From a virus: a DNA stretch of 50,114 nucleotides. Shown here piece by piece: positions 1 to 6,974 of this stretch. Below the pieces are notes generated by a model. It saw only the letters and a program-made list of their open reading frames with translations, made no database searches and had not been told where the DNA came from. Every line of letters starts with the position of its first letter. The stretch's first letter is position 1. Made by a program: the position numbers and the translations under genes. Location of the stretch: positions 1-50,114 of IMG/VR virus record IMGVR_UViG_3300024317_000148. One strand, given 5' to 3'.

Positions 1-1
1 C

Positions 2-190
2 TTCCCCGAGAAGGAGGCGAAGGGCGCCCTAGACGAGGAGAACACGCGGAGGCGCGTCAGCGTCATCGAGCGCGCCTGCGACAAGCTCAGCGATGCCGGC
101 GTCTGCGTGCTGAGCGGCGACCGCGACCGCGCGCTGGGCTACGCCGAGGAGACGCTCGGGCTCCACGGCGGTTGGGAGACCGGCGGGTGA
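2..190 (+). CDS. C-terminal end of an unidentified protein (5' truncated)
   Basis: An open frame enters from the left edge and ends in TGA at 188-190, giving 62 residues rich in Arg, Glu and Asp. I recognise no domain in this fragment. Its TGA overlaps the GTG of the PLP-enzyme gene in the GTGA arrangement used throughout the window, so it belongs to the same operon. Because the downstream genes form a thymidine-hypermodification pathway that needs a hydroxymethyl-dU DNA kinase, this could be the end of that kinase, but nothing in the fragment shows it. Confidence 0.6.
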   Translation, partial: FPEKEAKGALDEENTRRRVSVIERACDKLSDAGVCVLSGDRDRALGYAEETLGLHGGWETGG

Positions 191-972
191 TCGTCTCCGG
201 GACGCCCGTCGAGCGCCACGGCGAGCTGTACGTCAAGCGCGAGGACTTGAGCTGTCCCCCGCCCGGCCCGCCGTTCTCGAAGGCGCGCGGCGTCTACGCC
301 CACTTGAAGAAGAGGCCGGAGCGGCTGATCGGGGTCCTCGACACCTTCCACTCGCAAGCGGGACACGCCGTCGCGCGCGCCTGCTCGCTGCTGGGGAAGG
401 ATTGCGTCAACTTCTACCCGCGGACGGTCCGCGACGGCGACCAGCTTCGGGAGCCGCAGCTGCGCTCCGCGGGCTTGGGCGCGCGGCTGGAGCCGCTCGC
501 CGCGGGGCGCTCCTCCGTTCTGTACCACCAGGCGGCGCGCTCGATCCGCGAGCGCGGCGGCTACATGATGCCGAACGCGCTCAAGCTCGGCGAGTCGGTG
601 GAGGAGACGGCGAAGGAGGTGCCGGCGGCGCCGTTCGACTCCGTCGTGATCCCGGTCAGCTCGGGGACAATCGCGGCCGGCGTCATCCGCGGGTTCGCGG
701 GCATCGCCGTCCGGCGGTTCTTCCTGCATCTCGGCTACTCGCGCCCGCGCGGAGCGGTCTTGGAGTACGTCGGACGCGCCTCGGGCTTGATCGGCCTGAC
801 GGCGCCGAGCGCGGAGCTCATCGTCGTGGACGAGGGGTATGCCTACCGAGACGTCGCGCGCCCAGGTCCGACGCCGCCCTGGCCGTGCAACGTCTACTAC
901 GACTTGAAGGCGTACCGGTGGTGGGTCGCTTCGGGGCCGCGCGACCGGACGCTATTCTGGAACATCGGATGA
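187..972 (+). CDS. Fold-type II PLP-dependent enzyme (predicted DNA-hypermodification lyase/decarboxylase)
   Basis: The 261-residue protein resembles the ACC deaminase / D-cysteine desulfhydrase / tryptophan synthase beta fold. Near the N terminus YVKRED is followed by PPFSKARG, where Lys32 is the candidate Schiff-base lysine. SSGT at 158-161 fits the loop that binds the PLP phosphate. I chose GTG at 187 because it overlaps the previous stop as GTGA; TTG at 172 in the same frame is an alternative. Known thymidine-hypermodifying phages (the M6 type) use PLP enzymes to decarboxylate or rearrange the amino acid fixed on the base. The gene sits directly before the GNAT and radical SAM genes, so I infer that it acts on the modified base rather than on free amino acids. 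The exact reaction cannot be read from sequence. Confidence 0.8.
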   Translation: MIVSGTPVERHGELYVKREDLSCPPPGPPFSKARGVYAHLKKRPERLIGVLDTFHSQAGHAVARACSLLGKDCVNFYPRTVRDGDQLREPQLRSAGLGARLEPLAAGRSSVLYHQAARSIRERGGYMMPNALKLGESVEETAKEVPAAPFDSVVIPVSSGTIAAGVIRGFAGIAVRRFFLHLGYSRPRGAVLEYVGRASGLIGLTAPSAELIVVDEGYAYRDVARPGPTPPWPCNVYYDLKAYRWWVASGPRDRTLFWNIG

Positions 973-1382
973 TCCGCGCCGCCACGATCGAGGACCACAA
1001 GGCGATCTTCACCATCGCGAAGCAGTCGGCCTACACCAAGGACTTCGGTCACATGATGTTCTCCGGCCGGGCGCAGTATGGCCTCGGTTGGATTCGCGTG
1101 GCGACGGAGGACGAGCGGATCGTCGGCTTCACTTGCGTGCGCCACAAGGTGCGCTCGCCGGTCACCAAGCTCTATTTCATCGGCACGTCCCCCGCGGTGC
1201 AGGGCCGCGGGTTCGGCGTCGCGCTCCTGCGCGACCTCCAAGAGCAGACGCCGCACCCCAAGATCGTCTTCAACGTCGCGCTCGACAACGAGCGCGCGCT
1301 CAAGTTCTACGCGCGCTTCGGGGCGGTTCGCGAGGGCTCGGACGCACGCTACCTGTTCTTCAGCATCCCCGGGAGGCGTTGA
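969..1382 (+). CDS. GNAT-family N-acetyltransferase (predicted DNA-base acylation)
   Basis: The 137-residue protein is a single GNAT domain. The acetyl-CoA pyrophosphate loop lies in FIGTSPAVQGRGFGVALL, with Q78-G-R-G-F-G as the Q/RxxGxG motif, and a later segment (NERALKFYARFGAV) matches the usual C-terminal GNAT helix and strand. It overlaps the PLP gene by ATGA and the radical SAM gene by TGATG, so translation is probably coupled. Acetyltransferases are known among the enzymes that finish phage thymidine hypermodifications by acylating the added amine. That role is inferred from the neighbours; a free amino acid or protein substrate is not excluded. Confidence 0.82.
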   Translation: MIRAATIEDHKAIFTIAKQSAYTKDFGHMMFSGRAQYGLGWIRVATEDERIVGFTCVRHKVRSPVTKLYFIGTSPAVQGRGFGVALLRDLQEQTPHPKIVFNVALDNERALKFYARFGAVREGSDARYLFFSIPGRR

Positions 1383-2776
1383 TGGACCACGCTGCTTGGC
1401 TGGCCGCCGGGGCCGAAGGCGAAGACGAGACGCGCGAGCGCTACATGTACTTCATGCGGCCCGAGCCGCTCGATCGCGAGCTCGGGCCGATCATTACGAT
1501 GCACGACGAGCTGACGGGGCGCGAGATGCGCTCGCGCACGGCCTTCGTCGGGATGACGCGCAACGCGGAGCCGGAGGCCAAGAAGGAGTTCCGGGTCTAC
1601 CTCGACCCCATGCCCCACATTCGCGTCGAGCATGCGAAGCCGCTGCAGGGCTGGTACCAAGCGAAGCTCGACCCGGAACACCGACCGCGCCCTTGCTTCA
1701 CCGACGCGATCTTGACGGAGCCGTACGGTGGCTACTGCTCGGTAGGCTGTAGCTTCTGCTACGTGAATTCTGGCATGCGCGGCTACCGCGGCTCGGGCCT
1801 CGTCTCGGTGCCGATCGACTACGGCGCGCAGGTACGCAAGCAGCTCGCGACGCTCAAGACGTCCGCGGCCGGCTACTTCAGCTCCTTCACGGATCCGTTC
1901 CTGCCGCTGGAGAGCTACTACCACAACAGCGAGTCCGGCGCCTCGGCGTTCGTCGAGGCAGGGCTGCCGATCTTCTTCCTGTCGCGTCTCTCCTACCCCG
2001 GTTGGGCGATCGACCTGTTGAAGCGAAACCGCTACAGCTACGCGCAAAAGTCGATCAACACCCCGAGCCCGGCCGACTGGAAGGCGCTCTCGCCGGGCGC
2101 GATCTCGCTCGACGAGCACTTCGCGGAGATCCGCGAGCTCCGGCGCCAGGGCATCTACGTCTCGATCCAGGTCAACCCCGTCATGGCGGGGATCGTCTCG
2201 CACGAGGACGTCGAGCACCTCTTCGAGCTCCTCGCGGACGCGGGCGCCAACCACGTCATCGTCAAGTTCGTCGAGGCCGGCTACAGCTGGGCGCCGACGA
2301 TGGTCTCGCGCACGCTCAAGCGCTTCGGTCCCGAGCGCACGGAGAAGTTCCAGGCCCTCTTCACGCAGAACATCGGCGGGCAGCGAACGATCGCTGAGGA
2401 GTACCGCATGGAGGGCCACCACCGCTACCGGCGGCGGGCGACCGTCCTCGGGATGACCTACGCGACCTGCTACGAGTACCGCTACGCGCGCGACGAGGCC
2501 GGCGAGATCCTCTCGAAGCAGGGCGTGTCCGTCGGCAAGGAGTTCCTGACGGGCGATCAATGCCACGGCCACCGCGTGCCGATGTTCTCGCGCGAGCGGT
2601 TGAGCGATCCGTTCCGGGAGGTTGAGGAGTGTCCGCCGACCGGCTGTCTCGTATGTTCGGACGACAACGCGGGGAAACCAAGATGCGGTTCAGAGCTGTT
2701 CGGCCAAGCGAAGGCGTTGCGACTCCCGGATCTGCGGACGAGCGTCCACCGGACGATCGACGAGGCGGACGAGTAA
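1382..2776 (+). CDS. Radical SAM enzyme (predicted hypermodified-thymidine isomerase)
   Basis: The 464-residue protein carries the radical SAM [4Fe-4S] motif CxxxCxxC at C119, C123 and C126 (CSVGCSFCYV). Four more cysteines near the C terminus (C417, C422, C425, C435) may hold an auxiliary cluster or zinc. The central TIM-barrel-like region is complete. ATG 1382 was chosen because it overlaps the GNAT stop; the frame stays open further upstream but over known coding sequence. In M6-like phages a radical SAM isomerase rearranges the glycyl group attached to hydroxymethyl-dU before further tailoring, and this protein sits between PLP, GNAT and amino-acid transferase genes. Family assignment is firm; the DNA substrate is inferred. 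Confidence 0.88.
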   Translation: MDHAAWLAAGAEGEDETRERYMYFMRPEPLDRELGPIITMHDELTGREMRSRTAFVGMTRNAEPEAKKEFRVYLDPMPHIRVEHAKPLQGWYQAKLDPEHRPRPCFTDAILTEPYGGYCSVGCSFCYVNSGMRGYRGSGLVSVPIDYGAQVRKQLATLKTSAAGYFSSFTDPFLPLESYYHNSESGASAFVEAGLPIFFLSRLSYPGWAIDLLKRNRYSYAQKSINTPSPADWKALSPGAISLDEHFAEIRELRRQGIYVSIQVNPVMAGIVSHEDVEHLFELLADAGANHVIVKFVEAGYSWAPTMVSRTLKRFGPERTEKFQALFTQNIGGQRTIAEEYRMEGHHRYRRRATVLGMTYATCYEYRYARDEAGEILSKQGVSVGKEFLTGDQCHGHRVPMFSRERLSDPFREVEECPPTGCLVCSDDNAGKPRCGSELFGQAKALRLPDLRTSVHRTIDEADE

Positions 2777-3042
2777 GCGAGCTCCAGCGGGGCGCGCTCC
2801 AGTCCCTGCGCGCGTCTCCGCTCGGCTTCTCGGCGCTGTGCGAGACGCTCGCCGTCAAGGCGTACACCAAGGAGGGGAACGCGGTCGACCGCGCGCTCCA
2901 GGCGCTCCGCAAGCGCGGCTGGGTGAGCTACTCGCGCGCGGCGTTCCTCGGCGGGCAGTGGCGGTTGACTCCCGCGGGGATCGTCGAGCTCGAACGGATC
3001 GAGTCCGAGGCCAAGCGCGCGACGGGGCTCGGGCACGAGTGA
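2683..3042 (+). CDS. Small winged-helix-like protein
   Basis: The frame overlaps the last 94 bases of the radical SAM gene. ATG 2683 has a good ribosome site (GGGGA at 2671-2675, 7 bases upstream) and gives 119 residues. The first 35 residues, encoded in the overlap, look unstructured. The rest (GALQSLRASPLGFSALCETL then VDRALQALRKRGWVSY and a WRLTPAG beta wing) reads like a winged helix-turn-helix. A start inside the overlap is uncertain, but the downstream frame is clearly coding because its stop overlaps the next GTG. Possible roles are transcription control of the operon or DNA binding during modification; neither is shown. Confidence 0.6.
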   Translation: MRFRAVRPSEGVATPGSADERPPDDRRGGRVSELQRGALQSLRASPLGFSALCETLAVKAYTKEGNAVDRALQALRKRGWVSYSRAAFLGGQWRLTPAGIVELERIESEAKRATGLGHE

Positions 3043-3917
3043 AGCAGCTCGCCGAGTTCTTCGCCTTCGCGCGCGAGCGCTACGAGATCAAGCTCCGGCG
3101 CGACCGCGGCGAGCACCCGCCCTGGACCAAGGACCCGGTGCTGCGGACCTACCGCTTCTGCAATGTCTTTCGCGAGGACGACCGCGTCACGCGCTGGTTC
3201 CGCGACAACATCCGCCAGCCGCTCTGCCAGGCCCCCGACGTCCTTCTCGCTACGATCGCCTTCCGGTGGTTCAACTTCGTCCCCTCGGGCGAGGCGCTCA
3301 AGCCGATGCTGCTGCGCGGTGAGTGGAACTTGGCGGAGGCGCGCCGGCTCCTGCGCGAGGTCCGAGCGCGGTTCGGGCAGGTTGTCACCGGCGCCTTCAT
3401 GGTCCACTCTCCGAACGGGATCGGCCTCGACAAGATCGACGGCTTGACGCAGCGCATCGCCGAGTTCGCCGAGCAGAAGAACCTGCTGCACGGCAAGATC
3501 CGGACGGGGTGCTCGCTCGAAGCCGCGCACCAAGCGATCCTCGACGCGCGCGTCGACTCGATGGGGCGCTTCATGGCGTACGAGGTCGTCACTGATCTCC
3601 GCTGGACCAGCCTCCTCTCGCGCGCGGGTGACATCTTCCACTGGGCCTCCGCCGGTCCCGGCGCGGCGCGCGGGCTCGCTTGGGTCATCCGCGGGGACCT
3701 CGGCGAAGTCCAGTCCTACGGAAGCGCGCGAGCCCAGACCGAGATGAACGCGCAGATGCGCGAGATCCTCGCGGCCTCCAAGGACGAGGACCATTGGCCG
3801 GGCGCGTGGCCGTTCTGGGAGATGCGCGAGGTGGAGCACTCCTTGTGTGAGTACGACAAGCACCAGCGCGCCGCGAAGCTCGGCGAGCGGCTCAAGCGGA
3901 GGTTCACCCCATGCTGA
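3039..3917 (+). CDS. Amino acid:DNA transferase (aGPT-PPlase family), thymidine hypermodification
   Basis: The 292-residue helical protein has the hallmarks of the alpha-glutamyl/putrescinyl thymine pyrophosphorylase family, distant relatives of DNA glycosylases. It shows YRFCNVFREDDRVTRWFRDN around residues 31-50 and, in the C-terminal half, DLRWT followed by a GPGAARGL helix-hairpin-like turn. Members of this family, later renamed amino acid:DNA transferases, replace the pyrophosphate of activated 5-hydroxymethyl-dU in DNA with an amino acid such as glycine, and so make the committed step of thymidine hypermodification. GTG 3039 overlaps the preceding stop, and the gene runs into the hydroxymethylase gene (ATG 3911). 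This is the most diagnostic gene of the modification cluster. Confidence 0.88.
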   Translation: MKQLAEFFAFARERYEIKLRRDRGEHPPWTKDPVLRTYRFCNVFREDDRVTRWFRDNIRQPLCQAPDVLLATIAFRWFNFVPSGEALKPMLLRGEWNLAEARRLLREVRARFGQVVTGAFMVHSPNGIGLDKIDGLTQRIAEFAEQKNLLHGKIRTGCSLEAAHQAILDARVDSMGRFMAYEVVTDLRWTSLLSRAGDIFHWASAGPGAARGLAWVIRGDLGEVQSYGSARAQTEMNAQMREILAASKDEDHWPGAWPFWEMREVEHSLCEYDKHQRAAKLGERLKRRFTPC

Positions 3918-4972
3918 CGGTCAAGGCGAGGAACGTCCATCAAGCCCTCCCCGAGGTCATGCGCCTCGCCCAGCTGCGCGGCTACGAGCGCGAGAGCCGC
4001 AACGGTCCCGTGCGGCTGCTCCCGGAGCCGCTCTCGATCGAGTATGCGCGCCCGACGGAGCGCGTGGTGTTCTGGGCGCAGCGCGACGCCAACCCGTTCT
4101 TCCACCTCTTCGAGGCACTCTGGATGCTCGCCGGACGCGCGGACGTCGCCTTCCCGGCGCGCTTCGCGAAGCAGCTGGCGGCCTACTCCGACAACGGCCG
4201 AACGTTCAACGCCGCCTACGGCTGGCGCTGGCGCTCGTTCTTCGGCGTCGACCAGCTCAACTCGATCGTCGCCGCGCTGCGGAAGGACCCGAACGACCGG
4301 CGCCAGGTCCTGGCGATGTGGGACGCGCGGCGCGACCTCGGGCTCGACTCGAAGGACATCCCCTGTAACCTCACGGCTTGCTTCCAGCTCGGACCTTGGC
4401 GGGCCGGTGACATGCCGGACGGCTCCCCGGGGGTGGCGTTCGACCGCGAGCTCAACATGCTCGTCTCGAACCGCTCGAACGACCTCGTGTGGGGCGCCCT
4501 CGGCGCGAACGCGGTCCACTTCAGCGTGCTCCAAGAGTACCTCGCCGCGCGGATCGGCGCGAAGGTCGGGACCTACCACCAGGTCACGATGAACGGCCAC
4601 GTCTACCAGCGCCACTACGGACTCATGGCCGAGCTCGCGGACGTCGCGGCGGAGCCCACCATCGGCGGCTGCGGTCTCGGCGACCCCTATCTCAAGGAGC
4701 TCGTCGGCGTCGTCCCGCTGGTTCAAGACCCGGAGCGCTTCGAGCGCGAGCTGCACGCGTTCGTCGACGGCGCTCACGAGCGCTACAAGGAGCCGTTCCT
4801 TGCGCGCGTAGCCTTGCCGCTGCTCTGCGCGCATGATGCTTGGGCGCGCGACGACCTCGCGGGGGCGCGCCACCATCTGGTCGCCGCCCGGGACTGCGAC
4901 TGGAAGCGCGCCGCGAGCGAGTGGCTGGAGCGTCGGGTCGACAAGAAGCTCGGCGTATCTGTAGCGCGATGA
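3911..4972 (+). CDS. Thymidylate synthase-like dUMP hydroxymethylase
   Basis: The 353-residue protein belongs to the thymidylate synthase superfamily. It keeps the nucleophile Cys152 in IPCN, the phosphate-binding RSND (188-191), and a GAN segment whose Asn200 corresponds to the TS asparagine that reads the uracil ring; dCMP hydroxymethylases have Asp there, so dUMP is the likely substrate. TS usually has PCH, while here it is PCN. An HVY motif lies near residue 230. I infer 5-hydroxymethyl-dUMP synthesis from methylene-THF, feeding hmdUTP to the polymerase, because the next upstream gene modifies hmdU. Plain thymidylate synthase activity is the alternative. ATG 3911 overlaps the transferase gene by 7 bases. 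Confidence 0.82.
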   Translation: MLTVKARNVHQALPEVMRLAQLRGYERESRNGPVRLLPEPLSIEYARPTERVVFWAQRDANPFFHLFEALWMLAGRADVAFPARFAKQLAAYSDNGRTFNAAYGWRWRSFFGVDQLNSIVAALRKDPNDRRQVLAMWDARRDLGLDSKDIPCNLTACFQLGPWRAGDMPDGSPGVAFDRELNMLVSNRSNDLVWGALGANAVHFSVLQEYLAARIGAKVGTYHQVTMNGHVYQRHYGLMAELADVAAEPTIGGCGLGDPYLKELVGVVPLVQDPERFERELHAFVDGAHERYKEPFLARVALPLLCAHDAWARDDLAGARHHLVAARDCDWKRAASEWLERRVDKKLGVSVAR

Positions 4973-5517
4973 CGATCCTTCCCTTCCAGCTCGCGCGCGC
5001 CCTGCGCGAGGGCGGCGCGGTCGAGCGCTGCCACACGATCCCGCACCACGGCAGCTACACCGTCGGACAGCACAGCTACGACGCGTTGTCGCTCCTGCTC
5101 GTGCTCCATCCGGATCCGACGCTCGCACTCGTCAAGGCCGTCTTGTGGCACGACGTTCCGGAGCGATGGACCGGGGACGTCCCGGCGAATGCCAAATGGG
5201 ACAACCACCGACTCGCCCACGCCCTCGCGGTCTCGGAGGGGAAGGTGTTCGACGCGCTTGGGCTCGGCCCGCTCTTCGAGGGACTTAGCGAGGAGGAGTG
5301 CTCCTGGCTGCACGCTGTCGATCGGCTGGAGCTGTGGCTGTGGTGCCAGGACCAGCTCGCGCTCGGCAACTCCAACGTCCGCGTCGTTCAGAAGAACCTG
5401 GCTGAGTGGAGCGGCGCGCGCTCGGCGATGCCGGATCCCGTCTGGCGCGTGCTCCAGCAACTCGTCCCGGCGCCGCGGACGGACGCGTTGCCGGTCGCTC
5501 TCAAGGAGGTCGGTTGA
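4969..5517 (+). CDS. HD-domain nucleotidase, YfbR-like (dNMP phosphohydrolase)
   Basis: The 182-residue protein has an HD-domain pattern: VGQHSYDA with an early His, the HD pair in LWHDVPERWTGDVPANAKW, and a later Asp in HAVDRLELW. The HD pair followed by E, tGDvP and a lysine is characteristic of the YfbR group of 5'-deoxynucleotidases. Its ATG overlaps the hydroxymethylase stop. In hmU phages a phosphatase often removes dTMP so that hmdUTP replaces dTTP; I infer a similar pool-clearing role here, though another deoxynucleotide could be the target. Confidence 0.78.
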   Translation: MTILPFQLARALREGGAVERCHTIPHHGSYTVGQHSYDALSLLLVLHPDPTLALVKAVLWHDVPERWTGDVPANAKWDNHRLAHALAVSEGKVFDALGLGPLFEGLSEEECSWLHAVDRLELWLWCQDQLALGNSNVRVVQKNLAEWSGARSAMPDPVWRVLQQLVPAPRTDALPVALKEVG

Positions 5518-5930
5518 TGCAAGACCTTGTGGAACGTCTCCGCCTCGCGACGACGCGCGCGGAGGTCTGCACGCTCCTCAACAGCCTGCGCGCCGAGCCG
5601 GACGAGTTCTTCCGCTACCGGGAGATGCTGGCGCCGCTCGCGCAGAGGGACGTCGCCGGCATCCTGCGGAAGGACAACGAGTACGCCGGCTCCTGGAAGC
5701 GCCGCGGCGGGACGGGCGCCTTCATGATGCTCGCGCGGAAGTGGGACCGGCTGGAGCCACAGGTCAAGCGCCACGGCTTCGACATCTTCGCCGCGGCGCT
5801 GGCCGACGCCCGCCCAGAGGGGATCCTCGACGACATCGCTGACCTCCGCAAGTACCTGCTGCTGGTCGAGGCCGAGATCCGCGTACAGCTACACCTCCCC
5901 ATCGACACCACCGAACCCGAGTCACCCTGA
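5517..5930 (+). CDS. DUF1599/Nmad-like small protein
   Basis: The 137-residue protein contains EYAGSWKRRGGTGAFMMLARKWDRLE followed by an acidic helix and DDIADLRKYLLLVEAEI. This (E/Y)...SW...G...K..R...D...D...Y layout resembles DUF1599, named nucleotide-modification-associated domain 1 because it co-occurs with base-modification genes in phages. The assignment rests on pattern memory only. Both ends overlap neighbours as TGATG, linking the modification operon to the sliding clamp gene. No catalytic role is known to me. Confidence 0.65.
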   Translation: MQDLVERLRLATTRAEVCTLLNSLRAEPDEFFRYREMLAPLAQRDVAGILRKDNEYAGSWKRRGGTGAFMMLARKWDRLEPQVKRHGFDIFAAALADARPEGILDDIADLRKYLLLVEAEIRVQLHLPIDTTEPESP

Positions 5931-6970
5931 TGAAGCGCGAAGTCCTCCTCGCCGACCTGAAGAAGATCGAGCCGGCGCTCGCCAAGAGCTCTCCCTACCC
6001 GGCCCTCACCCACGTCTTGTTCCGCGACAAGACGGCGATTGCCTACGACGACGCGCTGGCGCTCAAGCGCAAGGTCGAGCTCGACGGCTTCGAGGGATGT
6101 CTGCCCGGGCGGCTGCTGATCGACTTCCTCGGCGCGAGCGCGGCCGAGGATCTGGAGCGGACCGACGAGGCCGCGGAGGGCTCGATCGGCTTCAAGCTCG
6201 GGCGCTCGAAGATCGAGCTGGCGATGCTGCCGGCCGACGACCATCCGTTCCGCGCGCCGGAGGCGGCGGACGCGCTCGCAATCGACGTCCCGGAGACGTT
6301 CCCGGCGAACCTCGCGAAGGCCGCGGTGACGATGGGCCTCGACTCGCTGCAGCTGTGGTGCTTCGGCGTCACGCTGGTCGTCGAGAAGGGCGAGGGGCGG
6401 CTCCTCTCCACGAACACCTACGCAGCCTCGCGCGTCTACCTCGGCAAGTTCGGGGCGAAGGATCTCAAGGAGCTCCTGCCGCCTCGCTTCGTCGAGGTCT
6501 TCGGTCGCCTCGCGTCGAAGAGCAAGGCGCTGAAGCTCCTCGTGTGGGAGGGCGATTGCATCGGCGCGACGTTCGAGGACGGCACCGAGCTGTTCTGCAA
6601 GACGGTGCCCGAGGCCGACCCCGAGAAGCTCGCGAAGGTCTTCGACCGCGGCGATAACAAGCGCCAGCCGATCCCTGCCGACTTCGACCGGGGCCTCGCG
6701 CGCGCGAAGATCTTCATGACCTCGTCGGTGCTGATCGAGCGCGTCGCCGACTTCCGGATCGCGAAGGAGCGGCTCGCCATCGAGATCCGGAACGAGCGCG
6801 GCTCGTTCCGCGATTCCTGGAAGTTCCCGGAGCACCCCGACATCCTCGTGAAGAGCGTCCCGGAGCTCCTCACGGGGCCGGTCTCGCACAGCACCTCGGT
6901 CTTCTTCGGGGAGAACGCTGTCGAGCTATCCGGTCCGGACTGCGACTTCATCATCGCCAACCAGAAGTAG
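5930..6970 (+). CDS. dnaN: Sliding clamp, DnaN/beta-like
   Basis: The 346-residue protein has the length and alternating strand pattern of bacterial beta clamps. It opens MKREVLLADLKKIEPAL, like the first domain of DnaN, and the middle region resembles the second domain. Sequence similarity is distant, so the call relies on fold-like layout and on the adjacent polymerase and DnaX-like clamp loader. It should ring DNA as a dimer and hold the phage polymerase on the template. The ATG overlaps the upstream stop (TGATG), and only 4 bases separate it from the polymerase gene. Confidence 0.72.
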   Translation: MKREVLLADLKKIEPALAKSSPYPALTHVLFRDKTAIAYDDALALKRKVELDGFEGCLPGRLLIDFLGASAAEDLERTDEAAEGSIGFKLGRSKIELAMLPADDHPFRAPEAADALAIDVPETFPANLAKAAVTMGLDSLQLWCFGVTLVVEKGEGRLLSTNTYAASRVYLGKFGAKDLKELLPPRFVEVFGRLASKSKALKLLVWEGDCIGATFEDGTELFCKTVPEADPEKLAKVFDRGDNKRQPIPADFDRGLARAKIFMTSSVLIERVADFRIAKERLAIEIRNERGSFRDSWKFPEHPDILVKSVPELLTGPVSHSTSVFFGENAVELSGPDCDFIIANQK

Positions 6971-6974
6971 GCCG

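Noticed and set aside
172-186. TTG 172 as the start of the PLP enzyme gene
   Set aside because: GTG 187 forms the common GTGA overlap and already includes all recognisable domain motifs; the extra residues add nothing conserved that I can see. It remains an alternative.
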